DNA from: Flavobacterium sp. ov086
GTDB taxonomy: Bacteria; Bacteroidota; Bacteroidia; Flavobacteriales; Flavobacteriaceae
NCBI RefSeq assembly: GCF_900187965.1
Contig: NZ_FZNL01000022.1
Span: 54,674 to 118,673 of the forward strand
Length of the DNA stretch: 64,000 bases
Direction of reading: 5' to 3'
Shown: positions 16,562 through 24,233 of the stretch, piece by piece
How the letters are laid out: each line of letters opens with the position of its first letter
Position numbering within the stretch: position 1 is the stretch's first letter
The notes under the pieces: generated by a model
Databases searched by the model: none
What the model was told of the DNA's origin: nothing
Seen by the model: only the letters and a program-made list of their open reading frames with translations
Translations under genes and position numbers: made by a program

Positions 16562-17449
16562 ATGAAAATTACCAAACCAAGACTAGCCTTAATCTGTGGA
16601 ATACTTTGTATTTCGATCTTCCCAATATTGATAAAACTGAAATTGGCGCCAGGATTAATTTCGGCTTTTTACCGAATGACTTTTGCGATGATTTTACTTG
16701 TGCCTTATGTGCTGATTACAAAAAGCTTCAAATTACCAAAGACAAAATTCTTGCTTTTAGCAATGCTTTGCGGGATTTTATTCTCTTCGGATGTTGCTGT
16801 TTGGAATATCGCTATTCAGGATTCAAGCGCGACTCAGGCTTCGTTGTTGACGAATTTATCGCCGCTTTGGGTTGGAATTGGTTCTTTCTTCTTTTTGAAG
16901 ATAAAACCCGCTACAAATTTCTGGATTGGAACTGCAGTTTCATTATTCGGAATGATCACTTTGGTTGGTTTTAGCTTTTTTATGGATTTGAATTTTGATC
17001 AGGCTTTCTTGTTTGCCGTTTTATCCGGAATCTTATATTCGATTTATCTTTTAGTGAGTAAAAAAGTACTTTCAGATGTTGATGTTTTATCCTTTATGAC
17101 GATTAGCTTATTGGCTTCAAGCATTTATTTGGGAATACTTTGCTATTGCTTAGATCAGCCTTTTACCGGATTTTCTGATACTGGTTGGTTTGTGTTAGTA
17201 CTTCAAGCAGTTATTTGTCAATTGTGTGCCTGGCTTTCGATTAGTTATGCAACGCAACATATGCGTGCAACACGCGTTTCGCTAAGTTTATTGAGTCAGG
17301 CTGTAATTACATCTATTTTAGCTTGGTTGTTTTTGGAAGAACAAATAACTTTACAAATGGTTTTCGGCGGAATCATTTTACTTCTTGGAATTAGAATTAC
17401 GTTTTACGACAAAACTATTTCATTAAAAAGACTGTTTTCTAAGAATTAA
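16562..17449 (+). CDS. EamA/DMT-family transporter
   Basis: A 295-residue integral membrane protein with about ten hydrophobic helices in two five-helix halves, the pattern of the EamA/drug-metabolite transporter superfamily. The first half carries ISAFYRMTFAMILLVPYVL and DVAVWNIAIQDSSATQASLLTNLSPLWVGI; the second ends RVSLSLLSQAVITSILAWLFLEEQITLQMVFGGIILLLGI, the signature EamA end. Some members export metabolites or amino acids, but the substrate is not predictable here. It has no close neighbour on the same strand and is followed by a repeat-filled gap. Confidence 0.88.
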   Translation: MKITKPRLALICGILCISIFPILIKLKLAPGLISAFYRMTFAMILLVPYVLITKSFKLPKTKFLLLAMLCGILFSSDVAVWNIAIQDSSATQASLLTNLSPLWVGIGSFFFLKIKPATNFWIGTAVSLFGMITLVGFSFFMDLNFDQAFLFAVLSGILYSIYLLVSKKVLSDVDVLSFMTISLLASSIYLGILCYCLDQPFTGFSDTGWFVLVLQAVICQLCAWLSISYATQHMRATRVSLSLLSQAVITSILAWLFLEEQITLQMVFGGIILLLGIRITFYDKTISLKRLFSKN

Positions 17450-17756
17450 GGATTGAGAAATGGCACTCGGATAATACGGATTTAAACAGATTTATCTTTT
17501 AGTCTCTCGCAGATTAAACAGATAATTTTTAAAATCTCTGGCAAAAAAAAGTGATCATTCGTGAATTCGTGGCAAAAAAGTTTCACGCAGATTGAAAAAG
17601 ATTTAAGCAGATATTTTAATAATCTTTAAAATCATTTAATCTGTGTCAAAAAAATTCGTGAATTCGTGACGGAAAAAACCTGAAACAAAGAAAACCTGAA
17701 ACCTGAAACAAATCTGCGTCCAGCAGAAAACCTGAAACTAAAAAAACAACATCTTT
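17450..17756. repeat. degenerate TTCGTGAATTCGTGGC/CTGAAAC repeats, 307-bp gap
   Basis: No gene is visible. Words such as CGTGAATTCGTGGCAAAAAA (17550-17580), AATTCGTGAATTCGTGAC (17650-17670), AGATTTAAGCAGAT/ACAGATTTATC and CCTGAAAC (17695-17740, three copies) recur. They resemble the repeat at 34554-34750. The function is unknown. Confidence 0.55.
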
Positions 17757-18464
17757 ATGTTACATAAAAGCAAAATACCCAATTTAAAAGTAATCGCATT
17801 TGATGCCGATGATACTTTGTTTGTAAACGAACCATACTTTCAGGAAACTGAACACAAATTTTGTGCTTTGATGGAAGACTATCTTTCTCATCAGGGAATT
17901 TCGCAGGAATTATTCAAGATCGAAATTGAGAATTTACCTTTGTACGGTTACGGAATCAAAGGATATATTCTTTCGATGATTGAAGCTGCGATGAATATTT
18001 CGAACAATACAATTCCGATTGAGGTAATTGAAAAAATCATTCAATATGGAAAAGAATTACTCGAGAAACCTATTGAACTTCTGGACGGAATCGAAGAAAC
18101 GCTACAATCTTTACACGGAAAATACAAATTGGTTGTTGCCACAAAAGGCGACTTAAAAGACCAGCATAGCAAATTGCATCGTTCTGGTTTAGGGCATTAT
18201 TTTCACCATATCGAAGTAATGTCAGACAAACAAGAAATTGATTATCAAAAACTATTAGGGCGTTTAGATATTCAGCCTCATGAATTTTTAATGATAGGAA
18301 ATTCATTGAAATCTGATGTATTACCCGTTTTAGAAATTGGAGGTTATGCCGTTCATATTCCGTTTCACACCACTTGGGAACACGAAAAAATCAGTCATAA
18401 GGTAGAACATGAACATTTTAGTTCATTCGAAAAAATTACAGAAATAGTTCATAACTTACTATAA
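17757..18464 (+). CDS. HAD-superfamily hydrolase
   Basis: A 235-residue cytoplasmic phosphatase-like protein. Motif I is FDADDTLF (nucleophile Asp16, general acid Asp18), motif II the Thr in VVATKGD, motif III a Lys in the EIDYQK region and motif IV MIGNSLKSDVLP. A helical C1 cap lies between motifs I and II. The phosphoglycolate phosphatase/YjjG-like subgroup fits. Substrate unknown. Its stop codon overlaps the ATG of the next gene (TAATG), so the two are translationally coupled. Confidence 0.9.
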   Translation: MLHKSKIPNLKVIAFDADDTLFVNEPYFQETEHKFCALMEDYLSHQGISQELFKIEIENLPLYGYGIKGYILSMIEAAMNISNNTIPIEVIEKIIQYGKELLEKPIELLDGIEETLQSLHGKYKLVVATKGDLKDQHSKLHRSGLGHYFHHIEVMSDKQEIDYQKLLGRLDIQPHEFLMIGNSLKSDVLPVLEIGGYAVHIPFHTTWEHEKISHKVEHEHFSSFEKITEIVHNLL

Positions 18465-19093
18465 TGAAAACACTTTTAGATTTAGAAAACTGGAATAGAA
18501 AAGAGCATTTTGCGCATTTCTGTAAAATGGAAGAACCTTTTTTTGGCGCTACTGTTGAGATTGATTGCACAAAAGCGTACCAAACTGCCAAAGACCTTAA
18601 AGCTTCTTTTTTCATTTATTATTTGCATAAAACCCTCGTTGCTGTAAACTCAATCGAAAATTTCAGATACCGAATTGATGAAGGCAAAATTTATATTAAT
18701 GACCGAATTGATGCTTCGGCAACAATTGGACGTGAAGATGGTACTTTTGGTTTTTCTTTAATCGAATACAATTCAAATTTTAGAACATTTGAGCAAAATG
18801 CCTTAAAAGAAACAGAACGAATTCAAACCACAGCCGGAATTTTTACAAGATCGTTTGATAATGATAATGTTATACATTTCTCGGCAATTCCGTGGTTAAA
18901 CTTCACTTCGCTTTCTCACGCCAGAAGTTATACTTTTCCGGATAGCTGTCCTAAAATCTCATTTGGCAAAATGATGACTTCAGAAACAGGAAAAAGAACA
19001 ATTGCTATGTCAGCTCATGTTCATCATGGTTTAATGGACGGATTACATTTGGGACAGTTTGTTGATATGCTTCAGGAATTAATGAACGAGTAA
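18464..19093 (+). CDS. chloramphenicol acetyltransferase-like (CatA-type) protein
   Basis: A 209-residue protein of the trimeric CAT family, which transfers acetyl from acetyl-CoA to hydroxyls of chloramphenicol or other acceptors. The C-terminal HVHHGLMDGLHLGQF carries the catalytic His188 and the Asp192-Gly193 of HHxxxDG. Other family landmarks are WNRKEHFAHF at the N-terminus, ENFRYRID and PWLNFTSLSHA. Length is close to the usual 210-220. Chromosomal CAT-like genes in Flavobacteriia are common, and resistance is not proven. It starts inside the stop of the HAD gene. Confidence 0.87.
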   Translation: MKTLLDLENWNRKEHFAHFCKMEEPFFGATVEIDCTKAYQTAKDLKASFFIYYLHKTLVAVNSIENFRYRIDEGKIYINDRIDASATIGREDGTFGFSLIEYNSNFRTFEQNALKETERIQTTAGIFTRSFDNDNVIHFSAIPWLNFTSLSHARSYTFPDSCPKISFGKMMTSETGKRTIAMSAHVHHGLMDGLHLGQFVDMLQELMNE

Positions 19094-19195
19094 CAAAAAA
19101 CTCTTACCTTATTCTGTTATACTTATAACTTATTGAGGAGGTTATTTCTTACAATTAATTGTTTGTTTGGGGAAAATTTAAAATCTCAAATGACT

Positions 19196-20332
19196 ATGAA
19201 AAAAATTGTAACAATGCTAGCATTTTCGGTAGGTCTAGCGAATCTGCATGCACAAAGTGCCACAGAAAAAACTACAGAAAATAACTACAACAAGTGGTCT
19301 ATTGAATTAGATGGTGGAGTTAATAAAGCTCAGAAACCATTTACGTCTGGTTATTTCACTTCTACTCCAAGCCCTTATGTTGCCAACTTGGGAGCAAGAT
19401 ATATGTTTAATAACAAATTTGGTTTAAAAGCTGATTTAGGATACAACAGTTTTACAGGAAAAAACAATTCAATAGATTTTGATTCAAAATACTATAGAGT
19501 AGATTTACAAGCGGTTGCAAATCTGGGCCGAATCATGAACTTTGAAACCTGGACAAATACACTTGGACTTTTAGGACATGCTGGTTTTGGAGTGGGTCAA
19601 ATAGAACACAAAGACTTAGATGTAAAAGACTGGGTTGGTAATTTTATTGCCGGTGTTACGGGTCAAATCAGACTATCGAATAGAGTTGCCTTAACTGGTG
19701 ATTTCTCTACAATAGTTAATGCTTCTCAAGATTATACTTTTGATGGTGCATATCTTCCGGACAACAGAGGCTTTTCAGCACTTATGTTTACTGGAACGGT
19801 TGGATTAAATGTTTACTTAGGTAAAAACACAAAACATGCTGACTGGGTAGTTGTCTCACAAGATGTTGATCTTTCTCCACTTGAAAGCAAAATTGCTGAC
19901 CTTGAAGCTTTAATAAGCAAAATTCCGGAAAAACAAGTTATTATCGAAAAACCTATTACTAATACAATAGTAAATGATAAGGATCTAATAAAAGAAATGA
20001 TCAATGCTAAATATTATAGCGTTTATTTTGATTTTAATAAAGCTACTCCAATAGAAAACTCTACTGCAGCTATTGATGTTGTTTTAAATTATTTAAGAAA
20101 AAATCCATCTGCATCGCTTGATCTTATTGGATATGCTGATCAGGTTGGCAGTTCAGAGTATAATACTAAATTATCAAATACCAGAGCTAACAACATTAAA
20201 ACTATTTTTGAAAAAGCAGGTATTGCATCTTCAAGATTAACTGTTATCGCTGACGGAGCTGATACTTCTATTCAAAAAGATTCAGAAGAAGCCAGAAGAC
20301 TAGCACGAAGAGTTACTTTTAGAATAAAATAA
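19196..20332 (+). CDS. OmpA-family outer membrane protein
   Basis: Two ATG codons (19190 and 19196) open the mature reading frame. 19196 (MKKIVTMLAFSVGLANLHAQ) is chosen because it begins a typical signal peptide, although the frame is open from 19133. Residues 25-210 form an eight-strand-type barrel. A short linker follows, and the C-terminal 110 residues are a peptidoglycan-binding OmpA domain (YYSVYFDFNKATP, SLDLIGYADQVGSSEYNTKLSNTRANNI, SEEARRLARRVTFRIK). It anchors the outer membrane to the wall. A strong terminator follows, so it is the last gene of its transcript. Confidence 0.93.
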   Translation: MKKIVTMLAFSVGLANLHAQSATEKTTENNYNKWSIELDGGVNKAQKPFTSGYFTSTPSPYVANLGARYMFNNKFGLKADLGYNSFTGKNNSIDFDSKYYRVDLQAVANLGRIMNFETWTNTLGLLGHAGFGVGQIEHKDLDVKDWVGNFIAGVTGQIRLSNRVALTGDFSTIVNASQDYTFDGAYLPDNRGFSALMFTGTVGLNVYLGKNTKHADWVVVSQDVDLSPLESKIADLEALISKIPEKQVIIEKPITNTIVNDKDLIKEMINAKYYSVYFDFNKATPIENSTAAIDVVLNYLRKNPSASLDLIGYADQVGSSEYNTKLSNTRANNIKTIFEKAGIASSRLTVIADGADTSIQKDSEEARRLARRVTFRIK

Positions 20333-20354
20333 CTAATCGATTAAAGCTAAAAAC

Positions 20355-20389
20355 TAAGCCCTGAAGGAAATCTTTTAGGGCTTTTTTTA
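20355..20389 (+). terminator. terminator of the OmpA-family gene
   Basis: The stem AAGCCCT/AGGGCTT with a 12-nt loop is followed by seven T residues, about 23 bp after the stop. Confidence 0.9.
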
Positions 20390-20507
20390 TGTGTTAAAAT
20401 TTAGTTTAAATCGTAAATCTCTATTAAATACAATTATTAGCCAAGCTTCAAATGAATAACTAATAATTTATACACACATAAATCAGTAATCATAAAACAA
20501 AAAATGA

Positions 20508-20515
20508 TACATTTG
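20508..20515 (+). promoter_or_regulatory. -7 promoter box of 20539-21987
   Basis: A perfect TACATTTG (TAnnTTTG) lies 23 bp before the ATG. No clear TTG -33 element is seen. Confidence 0.45.
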
Positions 20516-20538
20516 ATATGATTTATTGGTGAAAACGC

Positions 20539-21987
20539 ATGAAAAATACCTTCCTATTCTTCCTTCTATTATACAAATCAATAGTATTAAGCCAGACAAT
20601 ATTGAATTCTTATCCTGTAAACATGAGAAATTCAGGAGGATATGGTCAGATTTTAAATATTGAAAATGCAAAAACGCACGATATATTTGCTTTCATTGCA
20701 GACGACAAAAATCTTAGCGTATTGCAATATAATAAAGCATTGTTCTTAACAAATGAACTAAAGACTTCCCGAAGCAATATAGAAGATAAATTAATAATTG
20801 GATATAGCTTTGACGAAGATCAAAATCCAACTCTATATTGGTCTACAGAAGATTTTAAAAGTATTGTCCTGATTAAGTACGATATGATCAACAAGACTAT
20901 TAAACCTTTAAAGTTTAGTTTCCCATATTCAAAACAATATTTCATAGCTACATTTCAAAAAAATAACATTTTCTACATCCTTTCTAAAGACAGTGCAGAA
21001 CAAACATTAACACTGTACAGGTTTAAAAATGATACTGTCGAAGAAAAACCGCTCGACTTTTCTACTTTTACTTTTCAAAATAAAAACACACAATTTCTAA
21101 CTTTCAATCAATTTATTAGAGATTATCCTATTGAAAAAATTGAAGTAGGAGATTATAATCCACTTTCCAGAAGCATTAAAAAAAGCAAAGTATATATGCT
21201 TGATAACACGCTCATATTGACATTTGACCAAAATCCTGCAAAAACGCAAATATTCGAAGTCAATCTGGAAACTTATGAAATAAAGGAAAAGAATTTTCCT
21301 CAACCAGTTTCTGAAAAGCCAAAAAAACTGAGTAATTCATTTTTCCTCGATAATAAAGTTTATCAAATTAATACTAATCAGGAAGAACTTATAATTGACA
21401 TAAAAAATTATAATACCGGCGAAACTATTAAAAATGTCAAGATTTCGAAAAATGACACTATTAAATTCAAAAACTCGCCATTGTTACTTCAAGTTGAAGA
21501 TCAAAAACCAAAAGATATAAAAAAGACAAGTACGTTTTTAAAATATTTATCGGCATTGGATATTGGTATTTCTGCTTTTAAAAACAACCAAAACACCTAT
21601 ATAACACTCGGAGGGGTACCAAAAGACGAAAGACCTTATTATAGTTTTTATGATGATTTACAACCTTTTCAACTAAACTTTTCACAATATGGTCAAAACC
21701 AAACTGTGTTTTTTGAAAGTATTCTAGATCCAAATTCCGAATTTGTACAACAAAGACAAGAACCTTTTGCCAGTGATAATATTTTTTATTTTCTAGACAG
21801 AAACAAAAAAATAACCTTGCAAAACACCTTAACTCTGGATAATTATTCTATTCTGAGTTATTATGATCCTGCGACAAAACAATTTGTTATGCGCAAATTC
21901 ACTGATGGATTTATTCCTGACGAAACAACAAACCCATTAATTGATAAAGCTGTTTTTTCAAAGTCCTTTAAATTTGACAGACCTTAA
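20539..21987 (+). CDS. exported protein, paralogue of 14995-16452
   Basis: A 482-residue exported protein (signal peptide ending near VLSQT). Block order matches the 485-residue protein: IIGYSFDEDQNPTLYWSTEDFKSIVLIKYDM, TLILTFDQNPAKTQIFEVNLETYEI, NSFFLDNKVYQIN, then YYDPATKQFVMRKFTDGF. It lacks the glycine-rich membrane-like stretch and extends about 25 residues past the shared RKF end. Repetition of short beta blocks suggests a propeller, but no family is recognised. The paralogues are 4 kb apart and differ widely, so duplication is old. A -7 box is present upstream. Confidence 0.78.
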   Translation: MKNTFLFFLLLYKSIVLSQTILNSYPVNMRNSGGYGQILNIENAKTHDIFAFIADDKNLSVLQYNKALFLTNELKTSRSNIEDKLIIGYSFDEDQNPTLYWSTEDFKSIVLIKYDMINKTIKPLKFSFPYSKQYFIATFQKNNIFYILSKDSAEQTLTLYRFKNDTVEEKPLDFSTFTFQNKNTQFLTFNQFIRDYPIEKIEVGDYNPLSRSIKKSKVYMLDNTLILTFDQNPAKTQIFEVNLETYEIKEKNFPQPVSEKPKKLSNSFFLDNKVYQINTNQEELIIDIKNYNTGETIKNVKISKNDTIKFKNSPLLLQVEDQKPKDIKKTSTFLKYLSALDIGISAFKNNQNTYITLGGVPKDERPYYSFYDDLQPFQLNFSQYGQNQTVFFESILDPNSEFVQQRQEPFASDNIFYFLDRNKKITLQNTLTLDNYSILSYYDPATKQFVMRKFTDGFIPDETTNPLIDKAVFSKSFKFDRP

Positions 21988-22080
21988 TTTTATTGAGAAT
22001 TAATACAAATGACCCATGTTTTGAAGGTTTCAAAAAGTGGTTTGAATTATTTTTTTTAACTTTACCAAAAAGACACCATT

Positions 22081-22599
22081 ATGTTATCAAAAAATATAGA
22101 AGCAGCATTAAACAAGCAAATTCGTATAGAGGCGGAATCTTCGCAAACCTACCTTTCTATGGCTTGTTGGGCTGAAGTACACGGATTAGAAGGAATTGCT
22201 CAATTTATGTACACACAATCAGACGAAGAACGTGCACATATGCTTAAACTAATAAAGTATGTAAACGAACGCGGAGGTCACGCTCATATTACCGATCTAA
22301 AAGCGCCTAAAACATCTTATACAACATTTAAAGAGATGTTTGAAGCTCTTTATAACCACGAAATTTTTGTTTCGGAATCTATTAACGAATTGGTACACAT
22401 TACTTTTTCAGAAAAAGATTATGCAACACATAATTTCTTACAATGGTATGTTGCAGAACAAATCGAGGAAGAAGCTACTGCTAAATCTATTTTAGATAAA
22501 ATCAACTTAATTGGAGATGACAAAGGTGGACTCTACTTGTTTGATCGTGATATTCAGCAATTAACAGTTACAAGCTCGATTGCAATCAACCCAAAATAA
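22081..22599 (+). CDS. ftnA: ferritin (non-haem)
   Basis: A 172-residue four-helix ferritin that stores iron in the cytoplasm as a 24-mer. All ferroxidase ligands align with E. coli FtnA numbering: Glu17, Glu50, His53, Glu94 and Gln127, with Glu126, Glu129 and Glu130 nearby (EERAHM, NHEIF, VAEQIEEE). The length is normal. It is followed by a small cysteine-rich protein gene 82 bp downstream; a link to iron or redox handling is possible but unproven. Confidence 0.95.
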   Translation: MLSKNIEAALNKQIRIEAESSQTYLSMACWAEVHGLEGIAQFMYTQSDEERAHMLKLIKYVNERGGHAHITDLKAPKTSYTTFKEMFEALYNHEIFVSESINELVHITFSEKDYATHNFLQWYVAEQIEEEATAKSILDKINLIGDDKGGLYLFDRDIQQLTVTSSIAINPK

Positions 22600-22645
22600 A
22601 AAAGTTAAAGTTTATTTAGAATATATAAAAATAACATTTTCTGTT

Positions 22646-22653
22646 TATATTTG
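22646..22653 (+). promoter_or_regulatory. -7 promoter box of the small Cys-rich gene
   Basis: A perfect TATATTTG lies 28 bp before the GTG start at 22682. The -33 TTG is not obvious. Confidence 0.5.
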
Positions 22654-22681
22654 CCACTGTTTTTATAATACAGAGGAAAAA

Positions 22682-22867
22682 GTGAGCAAGAAAGAAAAAG
22701 ACAAGGACAAAAAAAAGGATAAAAAGAAAAAGAAGAATAAAGCTATCCTTGAGAACATTAAGAAGTTGGAAAACTGTAAATCTTCTTGTTGTGAGAAATA
22801 CAAAAAAAGCGAAAAGAAACGTTGTTCACGTTGTCCTATGTTTGATTTATTCAAAAAAACTGCTTAA
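22682..22867 (+). CDS. small Lys-rich, Cys-rich protein (GTG start)
   Basis: A 61-codon frame from GTG 22682. The open frame extends back to 22580, but that part overlaps the ferritin 3' end and the promoter, so GTG is preferred (AGAGGAAAAAGTG precedes it). The N-terminal third is nearly all Lys/Asp (SKKEKDKDKKKDKKKK). The C-terminal part holds five cysteines in CKSSCC and CSRCP patterns. This could bind metal or an Fe-S cluster, and the position after ferritin suggests a metal role, but no family is recognised. A strong terminator follows. Confidence 0.7.
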   Translation: MSKKEKDKDKKKDKKKKKNKAILENIKKLENCKSSCCEKYKKSEKKRCSRCPMFDLFKKTA

Positions 22868-22876
22868 ACTTATATA

Positions 22877-22913
22877 TAAAAAAACCCACCAGAAAATTTG
22901 GTGGGTTTTTTTA
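22877..22913 (+). terminator. terminator of the small Cys-rich gene
   Basis: The stem AAACCCACC/GGTGGGTTT (9 bp, loop AGAAAATTT) with A and T runs on either side lies just past the stop codon. Confidence 0.92.
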
Positions 22914-22965
22914 TGCTTAAATTACATTCGCATTCTGACTTTTAAAAAGACTCAAAATTTCTACT

Positions 22966-23658
22966 ATGGAAAACAACATTATTATACCCAAATCAAGTCT
23001 TGATTTTTTGACTGAACTCAAAGAAAACAATAACAAACCTTGGTTTGATGCACATAAACAAAACTACTTAAACGAGCTAAATCACATTGAAACTTTTGCA
23101 GGTGCGTTGCTCCACGAACTTTCCAAAACCGATGTTCTGGAAACAGCTTCCGGCAAAAAAAGTGTTTATAGAATTTATCGTGATATTCGTTTCTCAAAAG
23201 ATAAAACTCCTTTTAAAACCTTTTGGGGCGGCAGTTATACCAGAGCAACAAAAGAGAGCCGCGGCGGTTATTATTTTCATATCGAAAAAGGAAACACTTT
23301 TCTCGGTGGTGGATTCTGGGGACCAAATACCGAAGACCTAAAACGCATAAGAGCTGAATTTGCTCATGATGATGAACCAATGCAAAAAATATTGCAATCA
23401 AAATCTTTTATCAGCAATTTTGGAAACCTGCAAGGTGAACAACTCAAAACTGCGCCAAAAGGCTACGAAACAGATCATAAAGCAATTGATTTACTTCGCT
23501 ACAAACAGTTTTTGGTTATCAAACGTTTCACTGATGCGGAAGTTTTAAGTGATCATTTTTTAGAGCAAGCTTTAGACACTTTCAAAAATATGAGACCTTT
23601 TTTTGACTATATGAGCGAAATCCTCACAACAGATATAAACGGAGCTTCCATTTTGTAA
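22966..23658 (+). CDS. DUF2461 family protein
   Basis: A 230-residue cytoplasmic protein matching DUF2461 (TIGR02453): FLTELKENNNKPWFDAHKQNY at the N-terminus, YRIYRDIRFSKDKTPFKTFWGG in the middle, then GGYYFHIEKGNTFLGGGFWGPN, DLLRYKQFLVIKRFTD and a final helix with RPFFDYMSE. The family is widespread in Bacteroidota and fungi with no established function. It has its own terminator and converges with ssb. Confidence 0.9.
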   Translation: MENNIIIPKSSLDFLTELKENNNKPWFDAHKQNYLNELNHIETFAGALLHELSKTDVLETASGKKSVYRIYRDIRFSKDKTPFKTFWGGSYTRATKESRGGYYFHIEKGNTFLGGGFWGPNTEDLKRIRAEFAHDDEPMQKILQSKSFISNFGNLQGEQLKTAPKGYETDHKAIDLLRYKQFLVIKRFTDAEVLSDHFLEQALDTFKNMRPFFDYMSEILTTDINGASIL

Positions 23659-23674
23659 GTTCGATTATAAAACT

Positions 23675-23706
23675 AAAAACCCGACAAGTTTTACCTGTCG
23701 GGTTTA
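23675..23706. terminator. bidirectional terminator between DUF2461 and ssb
   Basis: The stem AAACCCGACA/TGTCGGGTTT with a short loop, flanked by A and T runs, lies between two converging genes. Confidence 0.88.
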
Positions 23707-23726
23707 AATATCAAATCTTAATAAAC

Positions 23727-24059
23727 TTATTTACTGAGCAGCAAAATTTCGCTGACAACTACTTCGGTAATATATCTTTTCTCACCGTTTTTATCATCAT
23801 AACTTCTGTGAACTAGCTTTCCTTCAATACCTACTTCTTTTCCCTTTTCGACATATTTTTCAATAATTTCGGCAGTTTTTCCCCAGGCAGTAACACGATG
23901 CCACTCTGTTTGTTCCACTTTTTCGCCTTTGTCATTTTTATATCTTTCGGTTGTCGCAATACTCAAATGAGCTAATTTACTTCCGTTTTCTAATGTTTTG
24001 ATTTCTGGATCGTTTCCTACGTTTCCAATCAATTGCACTCTGTTTTTCATTCCGTTCAT
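23727..24059 (-). CDS. ssb: single-stranded DNA-binding protein, short form
   Basis: A 110-residue single OB-fold SSB that coats single-stranded DNA in replication and repair. Landmarks are MKNRVQLIGNVGNDPEIK, ATTERYKNDKGEKVEQTEWHRVTAWGKTAEIIEKYVEKGKEVGIEGKL and YDDKNGEKRYITEVVV. The protein ends at about residue 110 and lacks the flexible tail and acidic DDDIPF-type tip that recruits repair partners. It is therefore a secondary, truncated-form SSB as found in Bacteroidota, or a partner of a longer SSB elsewhere. The start may be Met4 (MKNRV). It stands alone. Confidence 0.93.
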   Translation of the reverse strand: MNGMKNRVQLIGNVGNDPEIKTLENGSKLAHLSIATTERYKNDKGEKVEQTEWHRVTAWGKTAEIIEKYVEKGKEVGIEGKLVHRSYDDKNGEKRYITEVVVSEILLLSK

Positions 24060-24188
24060 GGCGTATACTATTTAAATGTTCATATAAAAGAATTCGTTTA
24101 TCAAATTCAACAAGGCAAAGATCCGCCGACTCTCGATAAATATTCGGTTGTCAACTAATTACTTTCGGTTGTAAATATTTGTAAGCGT

Positions 24189-24217
24189 TTGTAAGTGGAA
24201 ATAATTTCGTATATTTG
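24189..24217 (+). promoter_or_regulatory. full flavobacterial promoter
   Basis: TTG (24189-24191), an 18-bp spacer and TATATTTG (24210-24217) match the TTG-N17-20-TAnnTTTG consensus exactly. It lies 17 bp before the GNAT-nitrilase start and probably drives the operon 24234-28943. Confidence 0.8.
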
Positions 24218-24233
24218 AGATAAATCTTACGAT

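Noticed and set aside
16552..16974. 140-codon ORF overlapping the EamA transporter
   Set aside because: It is in another frame of the transporter, which has ten well-formed hydrophobic helices and EamA motifs; the alternative has irregular composition.
22580..22681. 34-codon extension of the Cys-rich gene
   Set aside because: It overlaps the ferritin 3' end and includes the -7 box; GTG 22682 is a better start.
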